DNA from: Bacteroidales bacterium
Lineage (GTDB): Bacteria; Bacteroidota; Bacteroidia; Bacteroidales; UBA1402
Assembly: GCA_017380635.1 (NCBI GenBank)
Contig: JAFODP010000014.1
Location: 62,001 to 126,000, forward strand
Direction: 5' to 3'
Length of the DNA: 64,000 bases
In this document: in pieces, positions 55,584-64,000 of the stretch
Layout: each line of letters starts with the position of its first letter
Numbering within the stretch: position 1 is the stretch's first letter
Notes under the pieces: generated by a model
Databases searched by the model: none
Told to the model about the DNA's origin: nothing
The model's input: the letters and a program-made list of their open reading frames with translations, nothing else
Translations under genes and position numbers: made by a program

Positions 55584-57050
55584 TTATTTCTTAAAAAACG
55601 ACAAGGGTAAATCTTTTGACATCACCACTACCAGGAAGAATCCCAATAAAAGCGTTCTGGCTACCAGTTTCCACACCAAAGCTTCGATGGGCAGATTCAT
55701 TCCGAGAATAAACAGGAAAATGCTCAAAGCACTGTAGAATAGCGCCGATTTCATATCGTATTTGATGGGATAATATTTCTGCCCCAGCCACCAACTGATA
55801 AAAGTCATCAACAAGAAGCATGCGAGCGAGGTCCAAGCGGCAGCCACATAACCATAGCGTGGCACGAAAATAATATTGCCAATGATGGTTAAAGCACAGC
55901 CTATCAACGAAATATAAGCGCCCCACTGGGTTTTGTCCGTCAGTTTATACCACAACGACAGATTGAAATAAACGCCTTGAAACAGATAGCAAATCAGTAC
56001 GATGGGCACCACCACCAAACCTTCGTGATATTCGGGAGAAATGATGTACTTCAGAATGTCGATGTAAAACATCACGCCAAGGAAAATAAACCAGGCAAAA
56101 ATGATGTAATACTTCATGGCCTCCACGTACGAAGTTTTTTTGTCTTCGCCCTTATTTTTGGCAAAAATGAAAGGTTCGTAGGCGTAACGGAAGGCCTGGG
56201 TAAACATCATCATAATAATGGCAATCTTGTAGCAAGCGCCGTAAATCCCCAATTGACTTTGTGCCAAAGCTTGGTCGTCGAACAGATGCTTGAAGATGAT
56301 TTTGTCGAAAGATTGGTTCATAATGCCGGCGATTCCCAACACCAACAATGGCAAAGAATAGCGCAACATTTCTTTCAGCAGTTTTCCGTTAAAATCGGCT
56401 TTTACACGACACACGGGCAATAGCGCAAGGAAAGTAATTGCCGTAGAGAAAACATTTGCCAAAAAGACATATCCGACGCCAAAATCGGGACGATAGAACC
56501 ATGCTATCAGTTCGGGTTTCCAGGCATCGATTTTCGGACAAATCCACAGGAAAAACAGGTTCATGAAGATGTTTACTCCAATGGAGAGCAGTTTGAGCCC
56601 GGCAAACTTCAAGGCTTGGTTTTTGTAGCGCAAATAAGCGAAAGGAATGCAACAGAATGCGTCGACGGCGACTATGCCTATCATCATGCCCACGAATTCG
56701 GGATGCGCGTCGTAACCCATGAATCCGGCAATTTGTGGCAAGAATAACAAGCCGAGCAAAATAAACAAGGACGATGTGCCTGTCAGACTGAAGAGCGTGG
56801 TGGAATACACTTGATTGGCCTTTTCGCCGGCTTTATTTACAAAGCGGAAAAAGCCGGTTTCCATGCCGTAAGTTAGGATAACGATTACCAGCGCTGTCCA
56901 GCTATAAAGTTCTGTCACGACGCCATATTCGCCCGAAGCTCGGAGCGTATAGGTGTAAAATGGAACCAAGCACCAATTCAGAAATCGTCCGATGATGCTG
57001 CTCAAGCCATAAATGGCTGTGTCTTTGAACAAGGATTTTATGCCGGCCAT
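55584..57050 (-). CDS. Polysaccharide biosynthesis flippase (MATE/Wzx-like)
   Basis: The 488-residue membrane protein has about twelve to fourteen hydrophobic segments and begins MAGIKSLFKDTAIYGLSSII with GRFLNWCLVPFYT, the typical N-terminal pattern of Wzx-like oligosaccharide flippases in Bacteroidetes. It should flip lipid-linked glycans across the inner membrane. It is not inside a glycan synthesis cluster: ruvB precedes it by 3 nt. Housekeeping linkage of this gene with ruvB is common in the phylum. Confidence 0.88.
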   Translation of the reverse strand: MAGIKSLFKDTAIYGLSSIIGRFLNWCLVPFYTYTLRASGEYGVVTELYSWTALVIVILTYGMETGFFRFVNKAGEKANQVYSTTLFSLTGTSSLFILLGLLFLPQIAGFMGYDAHPEFVGMMIGIVAVDAFCCIPFAYLRYKNQALKFAGLKLLSIGVNIFMNLFFLWICPKIDAWKPELIAWFYRPDFGVGYVFLANVFSTAITFLALLPVCRVKADFNGKLLKEMLRYSLPLLVLGIAGIMNQSFDKIIFKHLFDDQALAQSQLGIYGACYKIAIIMMMFTQAFRYAYEPFIFAKNKGEDKKTSYVEAMKYYIIFAWFIFLGVMFYIDILKYIISPEYHEGLVVVPIVLICYLFQGVYFNLSLWYKLTDKTQWGAYISLIGCALTIIGNIIFVPRYGYVAAAWTSLACFLLMTFISWWLGQKYYPIKYDMKSALFYSALSIFLFILGMNLPIEALVWKLVARTLLLGFFLVVVMSKDLPLSFFKK

Positions 57051-57053
57051 AGT

Positions 57054-58076
57054 CTAAAACAATTCCATGTCTTTTCCGAAACGATCGCGTCCGAGGTGCT
57101 TCCACGCCAGCTCGGTCACTTCGCGACCTCGCGGCGTGCGCTTCAGAAATCCCTCTTGAATAAGGAAAGGTTCGTACACATCTTCCAAGGTGCCCGGATC
57201 TTCGCCCAAAGCGGTGGCAATAGTGGTAAGACCCACCGGGCCGCCTTTGAACTTATCGATGATAGTGAGCAATATTTTGTTGTCGATTTCGTCGAGTCCG
57301 TAGGTGTCGATGTTCAGGGCTGAAAGCGCAAACTGAGCAATGGCCAGCGTAATGCGACCGTTGCCTTTTACTTGGGCAAAATCTCTGACGCGGCGAAGCA
57401 AAGCATTGGCCACACGTGGCGTTCCACGACTTCTGCGCGCAATTTCCACGGCGGCTTCCAAATCGCAAGGAATCTGCAAAAGTTTTGCCGAGCGAAGCAC
57501 GATATTTTTCAAGACATCTGTTTCGTAGTAATCCAAATGACAATTGATGCCGAAACGAGCGCGCAATGGAGCCGTGAGCATACCGCTACGCGTGGTGGCA
57601 CCAATCATGGTGAAAGGATTCAAATCCAAACGGATAGAGCGTGCGCTGGGGCCTTTGTCTATCATAATATCGATGCGAAAATCTTCCATGGCAGAGTAGA
57701 GATATTCTTCCACCACCGGATTCAAACGATGGATTTCATCGATAAAAAGTACATCGTGCGGCTCCAAAGACGTGAGCAAACCGGCCAGGTCGCCGGGCTT
57801 ATCCAACACCGGACCCGAAGTAACTTTGAAACCTACACCCAATTCGTTGGCAATGATGTTTGACAAAGTGGTTTTTCCCAAGCCGGGAGGGCCATGCAAA
57901 AGCACATGATCCATCGGTTCTTCGCGCATTTTTGCGGCAGAAACGAAGATTTCCAGGTTTTCAACGATTTTTTTCTGTCCGCTGAAATCGGAGAAGCGCA
58001 AAGGTCGCAAAGCCTTCTCTATTTCGCGCTCGTTATCGTTGAGATATTGGTTTCTGATGTCAAATTGATCCGCCAT
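57054..58076 (-). CDS. ruvB: Holliday junction branch migration ATPase RuvB
   Basis: RuvB drives branch migration with RuvA. The 340-residue protein from ATG 58076 starts [12 protein letters not shown] and has [13 protein letters not shown], Walker [10 protein letters not shown], Walker [27 protein letters not shown], sensor 1 [12 protein letters not shown] and the winged helix [20 protein letters not shown] with arginine finger [11 protein letters not shown]. The open frame reaches 10 codons upstream but 58076 fits the family start. RuvA and RuvC are not in the window. Confidence 0.97.
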   Translation of the reverse strand: MADQFDIRNQYLNDNEREIEKALRPLRFSDFSGQKKIVENLEIFVSAAKMREEPMDHVLLHGPPGLGKTTLSNIIANELGVGFKVTSGPVLDKPGDLAGLLTSLEPHDVLFIDEIHRLNPVVEEYLYSAMEDFRIDIMIDKGPSARSIRLDLNPFTMIGATTRSGMLTAPLRARFGINCHLDYYETDVLKNIVLRSAKLLQIPCDLEAAVEIARRSRGTPRVANALLRRVRDFAQVKGNGRITLAIAQFALSALNIDTYGLDEIDNKILLTIIDKFKGGPVGLTTIATALGEDPGTLEDVYEPFLIQEGFLKRTPRGREVTELAWKHLGRDRFGKDMELF

Positions 58077-58178
58077 AAAAGATAGATTTCCTTGTGAACA
58101 AAACAATCTCCAAAGGTAATACCCAAAAGATCTTTTTGCAAGCGCAATCCAACAAAATCAAAGGCAAATCATGGCGAT

Positions 58179-58212
58179 AAAAAAAGCGAGCGAAGAAAAA
58201 TCTTCGCCCGCT
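58179..58212 (-). terminator. Rho-independent terminator of the second PL1 lyase gene
   Basis: On the minus strand AGCGGGCGAAG (58212-58202) and CTTCGCTCGCT (58195-58185) form an 11-bp stem with one G-U pair and a six-base loop, followed by a T run. It lies 23 nt past the stop codon, so the lyase gene is its own transcription unit, separate from ruvB. Confidence 0.85.
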
Positions 58213-58234
58213 CAATCATGATATTTTATCAAGA

Positions 58235-59773
58235 TTATTTGAAGCTGATTTCGTCAACGTTGTTGCCAAGGTTACGATAATCTTTGTATTCGGTAGGATT
58301 GGTACCATTGAGGTATTCTTCCAAGTTGGTGTAACCGTCTTTGTCGGTATCTGCTTTACCGTCAGCGGCATCCTTGGCGTTCAAACCAAATTCCTTTTCC
58401 CACTTGTCAGGCATACCGTCCTTGTCGCTGTCTTTCAACACTTCCTTGGGGCTGAAAGTCATTTCGGGATAACCACCCACTTCGCTGATATCCTTGATGA
58501 TACCGGTTTCGGTAGTAGGCTTGCCGCTGCGAACCATTTCGGTAACGCGGGTATCTACAGCATCACGCTTGGGCAGGGTAGCACCGGCGTAAGCCAATAC
58601 AGATTCGTAAGCTTCGTAAGCAGTTTGGTGAGGACAAACAGGCCATCCTTCGAAAGGCGTATTTACGCGAGCCAATCTTTCGTCGCCACGCATACCTTTC
58701 CAGTTGTTGTTGGTGAGTTCGTCGTTGTCGTGCATTACGTTACCTGCAACATACCACTTACCGGGACGATTCTTAGGATTCTTTTCAACATCGTACCAAT
58801 CGCCAGCAGCCCAAGCACTACCGGGAGAATACATGTGACGAGCTTCGATACGAGCAAATACAGCGCGCATGTTTTCGTTGGTAGCAGGACCGGGTTTGTA
58901 GTAGTTGTTGATAACGTTGATCAAAGAAGTTTCGTCACCACCGTCCATGGTACGATGACGCCAGTTGAATACTACGTTGTTACGATAGTCGAAAGCGCCG
59001 CCCATACCGATAGATGGGTTACGAGCTGTGTTACAAGCGAACAAGTTGTGGTGTTGGGTTGAAGGATTACCACCCCAGGTACCGCCGAAAGCGTGGTTTC
59101 TTGCATTCAAAGCTTCGCTTGAGATACACCATTGAATAGTAATGTTTTTAGAAGGATCCTTAATCTGAGTTTTACCATCGGCAGAAGGTCTCATGTGACG
59201 ATACAGAGAGATGTTTTCGTCCATACCCCAGCTAGTAGAACAGTGGTCGATAATAATATGATGATCGGGGTTACCACCGATGTTGTCGTCACCTTGGCCA
59301 CCTACAGGCACACCACGACGAACGCGGATGTGACGTACAATAACGTTGTGGGTATTGATGTTGAAAGTACCGGCAATACAGATACCGTCACCAGGAGCGG
59401 TCTGACCGGCAACGGTCAAATAAGGATGATTGATGTTGAGGTCGGTTTCCAGCATGATGATACCGGCCACTTGGAAAACAACGGTACGGGGACCTTCGGC
59501 TTCCAAACCTTCACGCAAACTACCGGGACCTTTGTCGTTCAAGTTGGTAACGATGTAAACATCACCACCACGACCACCTTGGGTAAACATACCAGCACCC
59601 CAAGCACCGGGGAAAGCGGGAATTACCTGTTCGGGCAATCTGGGAGGATGAGGAGGAATCTGTCCGGGTTCCGGAGTGATAGCAGCTGTTTCAGCTACTT
59701 GAGCATTTACCATGGCGGTAGTCAACATAGCCATAGCCAGCAAAACGCTCTTCAAAGATTTGAATTTTCTCAT
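58235..59773 (-). CDS. Secreted PL1-type pectate lyase
   Basis: The 512-residue protein has a signal peptide (to about Ala24), a Pro-rich linker (PEPGQIPPHPPRLP) and the same beta-helix plan as the lyase at 35309: VIPAFPGAWGAGMFTQGGRGG, VAGQTAPGDGICIAG, HCSTSWGMDE, IQWCISSEALN. It ends with two calcium-type repeats (DSDKDGMPDKWE, DTDKDGYTNLEEYLNG) and a short tail without the extra domain of its paralogue. It should cleave polygalacturonate outside the cytoplasm. Codon choice is very biased (GGT, CGT, AAC, ATC), which suggests high expression, and the gene has a dedicated terminator. Confidence 0.88.
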   Translation of the reverse strand: MRKFKSLKSVLLAMAMLTTAMVNAQVAETAAITPEPGQIPPHPPRLPEQVIPAFPGAWGAGMFTQGGRGGDVYIVTNLNDKGPGSLREGLEAEGPRTVVFQVAGIIMLETDLNINHPYLTVAGQTAPGDGICIAGTFNINTHNVIVRHIRVRRGVPVGGQGDDNIGGNPDHHIIIDHCSTSWGMDENISLYRHMRPSADGKTQIKDPSKNITIQWCISSEALNARNHAFGGTWGGNPSTQHHNLFACNTARNPSIGMGGAFDYRNNVVFNWRHRTMDGGDETSLINVINNYYKPGPATNENMRAVFARIEARHMYSPGSAWAAGDWYDVEKNPKNRPGKWYVAGNVMHDNDELTNNNWKGMRGDERLARVNTPFEGWPVCPHQTAYEAYESVLAYAGATLPKRDAVDTRVTEMVRSGKPTTETGIIKDISEVGGYPEMTFSPKEVLKDSDKDGMPDKWEKEFGLNAKDAADGKADTDKDGYTNLEEYLNGTNPTEYKDYRNLGNNVDEISFK

Positions 59774-59856
59774 AAAAAATAAAAATTAGTTAGTTGTAAA
59801 TTTGACCCGCAAAGGAAGCTATAAAGCCAAAATTCTGCAAGACGCCAAATAATAAA

Positions 59857-60321
59857 CTATGTTAATGAATTAAGTATTTGTTCACAAGTTTTATGCAAAA
59901 TCGGATGCTGAAAATCTGCTGCAATCTCCACCAAAGGCTCCATCACAAATCTGCGCAAATGCATCAATGGATGCGGCACTTTCAAATCGGTGTCATCGAT
60001 AATTTTATTGTCGTAAAACAAGATGTCGATATCTATCGTTCTGTCTTGGTAAAGACCGTTTTCCGTTTTATGGCTGCGTCCCAATTCTTTCTCGATGAGT
60101 TGCGTTTGTTGCAGGCACTCTCTGGCCGGAAGCAAAGTTTCCACCAAAACACAAGCATTCAGAAAATTATATTCCGACTGAAATCCCCAGGCTTCGGTTT
60201 CGTAAAAAGCAGATTGGGCTTTTATCGGGCCAAGTTGCTCTTCCATCATGTCGATGGCTTTTTTTAAAAGCTGTTCTCTTTGACCGAGATTGCTGCCCAA
60301 ACCAAGAAAAAGACGCGCCAT
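59857..60321 (-). CDS. folK: 2-amino-4-hydroxy-6-hydroxymethyldihydropteridine pyrophosphokinase
   Basis: FolK transfers pyrophosphate from ATP to 6-hydroxymethyl-dihydropterin in folate synthesis. The 154-residue protein starts MARLFLGLGSNLGQREQLLK and has YETEAWGFQSEYNFLNACV, RTIDIDILFYDN (metal-binding DxD) and VPHPLMHLRRFVMEPL, covering all family motifs. It lies 5 nt behind queA, at the downstream end of the ftsX-to-folK cluster. Confidence 0.96.
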   Translation of the reverse strand: MARLFLGLGSNLGQREQLLKKAIDMMEEQLGPIKAQSAFYETEAWGFQSEYNFLNACVLVETLLPARECLQQTQLIEKELGRSHKTENGLYQDRTIDIDILFYDNKIIDDTDLKVPHPLMHLRRFVMEPLVEIAADFQHPILHKTCEQILNSLT

Positions 60322-60326
60322 CGTGG

Positions 60327-61376
60327 TTAGATAATCAGCAAAGCATCACCGTAGCAACCAAAATTGTAACCTTCTTCCAGAGCAACTTCGTAGGCTTTCA
60401 TCACATTTTCGTAGCCACCGAAAGCAGCCGTCATCATCAACAAGGTTGAATAAGGCATGTGGAAATTGGTAACCATGGCGTCGGGCACACTGAATTCGTA
60501 AGGCGGGAAGATGAACTTGTTGGTCCAACCTTCGAAAGGCTTGATGTGACCGGCGGCGCCCACCGACGATTCTACGGCACGCATCACCGAAGTACCGATG
60601 GTACAGATTTTGTGACCTTTGTCTTTGGCGCTGTTTACCAAGTTGGCGTTTTCTTCGGTAATAAACATTTGTTCAGAATCCATTTTGTGTTTGGTCAGGT
60701 CTTCCACATCGATTTCGCGGAAACCGCCCAAGCTGATATGCAAAGTGATGTAAGCAGCGTCTACACCTTTAATTTCCATACGTTTCATCAATTCGCGGCT
60801 GAAGTGCAAATCGGCAGAAGGAGCTACCACAGCGCCTTCGTTGCGGGCAAAAATGGTCTGGAAATTTTCGGCATCTTCTTCGCAAACCGGACGATTGATA
60901 TACTTAGGAATAGGCGTTTCACCCAAAGCGAACAAAGCTTTTTTGAAAGAATCGTGATCGCCATCGTAAAGGAAGCGAAGGGTACGTCCGCGCGAAGTGG
61001 TGTTATCGATAACTTCGGCTACCATCGAATCGTCTTCGCCGAAATACAGTTTGTTACCGATACGGATTTTACGGGCAGGATCTACCAAAACGTCCCACAA
61101 ACGAAATTCTTCGTTGAGTTCGCGCAAAAGGAACACTTCGATCTGGGCACCGGTTTTTTCCTTGTTTCCGTACAGACGGGCAGGAAATACCTTGGTATCG
61201 TTGAAGATAAACACGTCGCCTTCATCAAAATATTCCAAGATATTCTTGAAAGTTCTGTGTTCGATTTCACCCGTATCTTTGTGCAAAACCATCAGTTTGG
61301 CTTCATCGCGATACATGGGCGGATGTTGCGCAATACGTTCTTCGGGCAAATGGAATTTAAATTTCGACAGTTTCAT
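60327..61376 (-). CDS. queA: S-adenosylmethionine:tRNA ribosyltransferase-isomerase QueA
   Basis: QueA makes epoxyqueuosine on tRNA from preQ1 and SAM. The 349-residue protein begins [19 protein letters not shown] and has [39 protein letters not shown] (the APSAxLHF motif, with D) and [15 protein letters not shown], as in the family. Its first 20 nt overlap the end of truB, so translation may be coupled. Other queuosine genes are not in view. Confidence 0.96.
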   Translation of the reverse strand: MKLSKFKFHLPEERIAQHPPMYRDEAKLMVLHKDTGEIEHRTFKNILEYFDEGDVFIFNDTKVFPARLYGNKEKTGAQIEVFLLRELNEEFRLWDVLVDPARKIRIGNKLYFGEDDSMVAEVIDNTTSRGRTLRFLYDGDHDSFKKALFALGETPIPKYINRPVCEEDAENFQTIFARNEGAVVAPSADLHFSRELMKRMEIKGVDAAYITLHISLGGFREIDVEDLTKHKMDSEQMFITEENANLVNSAKDKGHKICTIGTSVMRAVESSVGAAGHIKPFEGWTNKFIFPPYEFSVPDAMVTNFHMPYSTLLMMTAAFGGYENVMKAYEVALEEGYNFGCYGDALLII

Positions 61377-62097
61377 AAGAGCGTTGTATAATATTGTTTT
61401 TGAATTCGATGATATCTAAACATTTATCTAAATGGAAATCACCTACGCGAGTGCGTTGCAAAGCCGTCAGGTAAGCTCCGCAATGTAGGTATTCACCAAT
61501 GTCGCGGGCCAGTGCGCGAATGTAGGTGCCTTTGCTGCAAACCACCCGGATGGTGGCACTGGGACGTTGTGTTTCCGACCCTTGTGTATATTGCAGCAAT
61601 TCTATTTCGTCAATGACCAAAGTCTTGGCTTTCAGTTGCACTTCTTCGCCGGTGCGCGCCATTTCGTAAGCCCTGCGACCTTGCACCTTGCAAGCAGAAA
61701 ATACCGGCGGAACTTGCTCGATGGTACCCACAAAATGCGTCAGACATTCTTCCACTTTTTCTTTGGTTACGTGCGAGTAGTCGTAGGTCTGGTCTATTTC
61801 CTTCTCCATATCGAACGAAGGTGTGGTGGCGCCCAATTCGAGTGTGGCAATATATTCTTTGGTCTGGTACTGAAATTCTTCGATGCGCTTGGTGGCACGG
61901 CCGATGCAGACTATCATCACACCGGTAGCCAAAGGATCGAGCGTGCCGGCATGACCCACTTTCAACTTTTTGATTTTCAACGCGCGACACAAAGCATAAC
62001 GCACATCATTCACCAACTTGAACGACGTGAATCCCAAAGGCTTGTTGAAACTCAAAATCTGTCCTTCCTGATATTCCTCGGCTGTGAGTAAAGTCAT
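61357..62097 (-). CDS. truB: tRNA pseudouridine(55) synthase TruB
   Basis: TruB makes pseudouridine 55 in the T-loop of tRNAs. The 246-residue protein has the catalytic Asp54 in [20 protein letters not shown], the N-terminal [12 protein letters not shown], the [11 protein letters not shown] stretch and [18 protein letters not shown], all typical. It ends inside queA (20-nt overlap) and starts 3 nt after uppP. Confidence 0.96.
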   Translation of the reverse strand: MTLLTAEEYQEGQILSFNKPLGFTSFKLVNDVRYALCRALKIKKLKVGHAGTLDPLATGVMIVCIGRATKRIEEFQYQTKEYIATLELGATTPSFDMEKEIDQTYDYSHVTKEKVEECLTHFVGTIEQVPPVFSACKVQGRRAYEMARTGEEVQLKAKTLVIDEIELLQYTQGSETQRPSATIRVVCSKGTYIRALARDIGEYLHCGAYLTALQRTRVGDFHLDKCLDIIEFKNNIIQRSYETVEI

Positions 62098-62100
62098 GTG

Positions 62101-62898
62101 TTAGAATAAAGGCAATACGATAGACAAAACACCAACGATGGCGCAATAAACAGCAAACCAGATAAGCTTACCTTTTTTAACGATGTTCAGCATCCATTTG
62201 CAAGCCAAACAACCCGATACGAATGCGCTGACAAAACCAACAATCAACGCACTGATGGGCAATCCACTCTGAGCTGCGGCAGCAAAATCGCCACCAACGA
62301 TATCCAGAAACATTTCTCCCAAAATAGGAATAATCACCATAATGAAAGAGAACTGTGCGATGCTTTCTTTTTTGTTTCCGAGCAAAAGACCGGTAGCAAT
62401 GGTTGAACCTGAACGAGAAAGACCCGGCATCACGGCGCAAGCTTGTGCCAGACCGATAATAAATGCATCTCTCCAGGAAATTTTTTCTTTGGTTCGAGGT
62501 TTGGCAAAATACGTGAAGCTAAGCAAAGCGGCCGTCAGCAGCAACATGCAACCGACAATGAGCAATCCGCTTCCGAAAATGCTTTCCACTTCGTCTTTAA
62601 AGAAAACGCCCACCACCAGAATGGGAATCATCGACAGGAAAACTTTCATCAGGTATTCCATTTCGTCGTTCCATTTGAAGCGGAAGAAGTTTTTCACCAA
62701 AGCCCAGATTTCTTTCCATAAAATGACGATGGTACTCATCACGGTAGCCGCATGTACGGTGGTAGTGAAAATAAGATTCTGTTCGCCGCTGGTGCCCAAA
62801 AGATAGTTTCCGATTTCCAAGTGTCCGCTGCTACTAACCGGCAGATACTCCGTCAAACCCTGCACCAAACCCAGGATAAAAGCTTCCCAAATATTCAT
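62101..62898 (-). CDS. uppP: Undecaprenyl-diphosphatase UppP (BacA)
   Basis: UppP dephosphorylates undecaprenyl pyrophosphate to recycle the lipid carrier for peptidoglycan and O-antigen. The 265-residue membrane protein has the two family motifs [19 protein letters not shown] (QGxTEFLPxSSSGH) and [18 protein letters not shown] (PGxSRSG). About eight hydrophobic segments are seen. Overexpression in other bacteria gives bacitracin resistance. It lies 6 nt from the DUF3098 gene and 3 nt from truB. Confidence 0.96.
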   Translation of the reverse strand: MNIWEAFILGLVQGLTEYLPVSSSGHLEIGNYLLGTSGEQNLIFTTTVHAATVMSTIVILWKEIWALVKNFFRFKWNDEMEYLMKVFLSMIPILVVGVFFKDEVESIFGSGLLIVGCMLLLTAALLSFTYFAKPRTKEKISWRDAFIIGLAQACAVMPGLSRSGSTIATGLLLGNKKESIAQFSFIMVIIPILGEMFLDIVGGDFAAAAQSGLPISALIVGFVSAFVSGCLACKWMLNIVKKGKLIWFAVYCAIVGVLSIVLPLF

Positions 62899-62904
62899 GT
62901 CAGA

Positions 62905-63132
62905 TTATTTTTTACGATCTTTTCTCAAAATACCATATACTACTACGGCAAAGCCCACAAAAGCGATGCTTGGTGCAATCACGATACGACGTGTGCTGAA
63001 AATGTCAGGATTATAAGCTTCTTGGGTAGAAGGCGCACCCATCATCAACAAATAACCGATAAGTACCAAGGCAAAACCGATACCTATCCACAGCAAATTT
63101 TTTCCTCTCAGAGGGAATTGTTTGTTTTCCAT
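62905..63132 (-). CDS. DUF3098 small membrane protein
   Basis: The 75-residue protein has two hydrophobic segments (about 13-31 and 51-68) separated by STQEAYNPDIFSTRRIV, the conserved loop of the DUF3098 family found between ftsX and uppP in Bacteroidetes. Function is unknown; location suggests a link to envelope growth or FtsEX. It starts 4 nt after the ftsX stop. Confidence 0.85.
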   Translation of the reverse strand: MENKQFPLRGKNLLWIGIGFALVLIGYLLMMGAPSTQEAYNPDIFSTRRIVIAPSIAFVGFAVVVYGILRKDRKK

Positions 63133-63136
63133 ATAG

Positions 63137-64000
63137 TTATACGTAATAAAGTTCGTCAGCAGTCATGTTCAGGAAACGGTTTACCGAAAAAATGGTGGCA
63201 AACACGCTGAGCAACATTCCCAGCAGTAATAAGGCGCCGCCAATTATCCAAAGAGCTTCGTTAGAAATCATAGCTTGTAAACCGGGGAATATTTTTTCCA
63301 AACCGATGATTGACAGATAATACATTCCGAAAGCTAAAATGGCGCTGATGACGCCGCAACGCAGATTTTGCCACACAAAGGGACGACGGATAAAACTGCG
63401 TTTTGCGCCCACAAGGCACATGGTGTGAATCAGAAAACGTTTGGCATAAATCATCAATCGGACGGTGTTGCGAATCAGGAATACCGAAATAAGCGTCAAG
63501 ACCAAAGCTACCGCCATCAGTACTTTGCCGATAGAAAGGATGTTCTTGTTTACCAATTGGATAAGATCTTCGCGATACACCACTTCTTGCACGTAAGTTG
63601 GCGCCGAAAGCGTATTCACCGTTTTCTTAATCTGATCTATTTGCGTGTAAGCCGATTGTAATTTGATTTCGATGGTGGCGGGCAGCGGATTGAATCCCAG
63701 CAGTTCTTCGGGGTTTTCGCCCAATTCCTTGCTCAATTCTTCCAAAGCCTGCGCCTTGCTGATGTAGGTGTGTTCCTTGGCCCATTCAGCTTTGGAAATT
63801 CTGTTGCGGAAAGCTTTCAATTCTTCGGCGGTGATATCGTCTTCGAGCACCACGGTGAGACTGATGTTTTCCTTGGCTGCGCGTGATATTTCGTGGGCAA
63901 AAAATCCCAAAGTCATCATAACAGCAAAAAGCAACAACACCAAGCTAATACTGATGGTTGCGGTCAATCGGGAGCCAAAAACTCGGCTGCTGGTTCTTTT
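63137..64000 (-). CDS. ftsX: Cell division ABC permease FtsX (5' end beyond window)
   Basis: The frame runs from the stop at 63137 to the right edge; the visible 288 codons begin KRTSSRVFGSRLTATIS, so the start codon lies outside (an internal TTG at 63967 is not the start). The protein has a first transmembrane helix, a large periplasmic domain (about 45-180, ending EVVYREDLIQLVNKN) and three further helices, the FtsX layout. FtsX with FtsE activates peptidoglycan hydrolases at the septum. It opens the cluster ftsX-DUF3098-uppP-truB-queA-folK. Confidence 0.92.
   Translation of the reverse strand, partial: KRTSSRVFGSRLTATISISLVLLLFAVMMTLGFFAHEISRAAKENISLTVVLEDDITAEELKAFRNRISKAEWAKEHTYISKAQALEELSKELGENPEELLGFNPLPATIEIKLQSAYTQIDQIKKTVNTLSAPTYVQEVVYREDLIQLVNKNILSIGKVLMAVALVLTLISVFLIRNTVRLMIYAKRFLIHTMCLVGAKRSFIRRPFVWQNLRCGVISAILAFGMYYLSIIGLEKIFPGLQAMISNEALWIIGGALLLLGMLLSVFATIFSVNRFLNMTADELYYV

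Overview
The window looks like chromosomal DNA from an anaerobic member of the Bacteroidetes, most likely order Bacteroidales. Four things point there. Several upstream regions carry the phylum's promoter form (TTG or TTTG, 19-21 nt, then TAnnTTTG), and there are no convincing Shine-Dalgarno sites. The gene blocks rimP-nusA-infB-cvpA-sufB and ftsX-DUF3098-uppP-truB-queA-folK are typical of the phylum. Ribonucleotide reductase is of the oxygen-sensitive class III type (nrdD/nrdG). Secreted carbohydrate-active enzymes (GH3, two PL1-type lyases, two esterases) are scattered through it. I saw no rRNA, tRNA, CRISPR array, insertion sequence or prophage. Genus cannot be fixed from sequence alone.

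Layout. 1-5.5 kb: translation/transcription operon (rimP, nusA, infB, cvpA, start of sufB), minus strand. 5.6-8.5 kb: an OmpA-like lipoprotein, gpmI and a Cys-rich DUF3109 protein, plus strand. 8.5-16.9 kb: a TonB-dependent receptor, a glycosyltransferase, then a five-gene minus-strand unit of an outer-membrane barrel protein plus potA-potB-potC-potD, which could form a complete polyamine uptake path across both membranes. 17-25.8 kb: metY, a small membrane protein, a 967-residue MG2-like secreted protein, three unknown proteins and a GH3 beta-glucosidase. 25.9-30.1 kb: a His-rich CobW-type metallochaperone and nrdD-nrdG. 30-39.7 kb: esterase lipoprotein, cinA, CPBP protease, SLC13/ArsB-like permease, PL1 lyase and a long-chain acyl-CoA synthetase with an unusual basic tail.

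39.9-54 kb is rich in DNA metabolism: ychF, mutS, polA, uvrC and mnmG, with ispB, mazG, dtd and ybeY. Two intergenic regions stand out. The 318-bp AT-rich gap upstream of mutS holds about ten DnaA-box-like 9-mers and could be a replication origin. The uvrC-mnmG gap holds two ParB/parS-like 16-bp palindromes. Together they suggest an origin-proximal region, although gene orientation does not switch at the candidate origin. PolA has two tandem QLDLF sliding-clamp motifs in a linker and appears to have lost the catalytic carboxylates of its proofreading domain.

54-64 kb: a fused SpmA-SpmB-type membrane protein, a polysaccharide flippase, ruvB, a second PL1 lyase with its own terminator, then the folK-queA-truB-uppP-DUF3098-ftsX cluster, cut by the window end. 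No mobile defence or toxin system is recognisable. The most novel material is the set of domain oddities and the intergenic replication/segregation signals.
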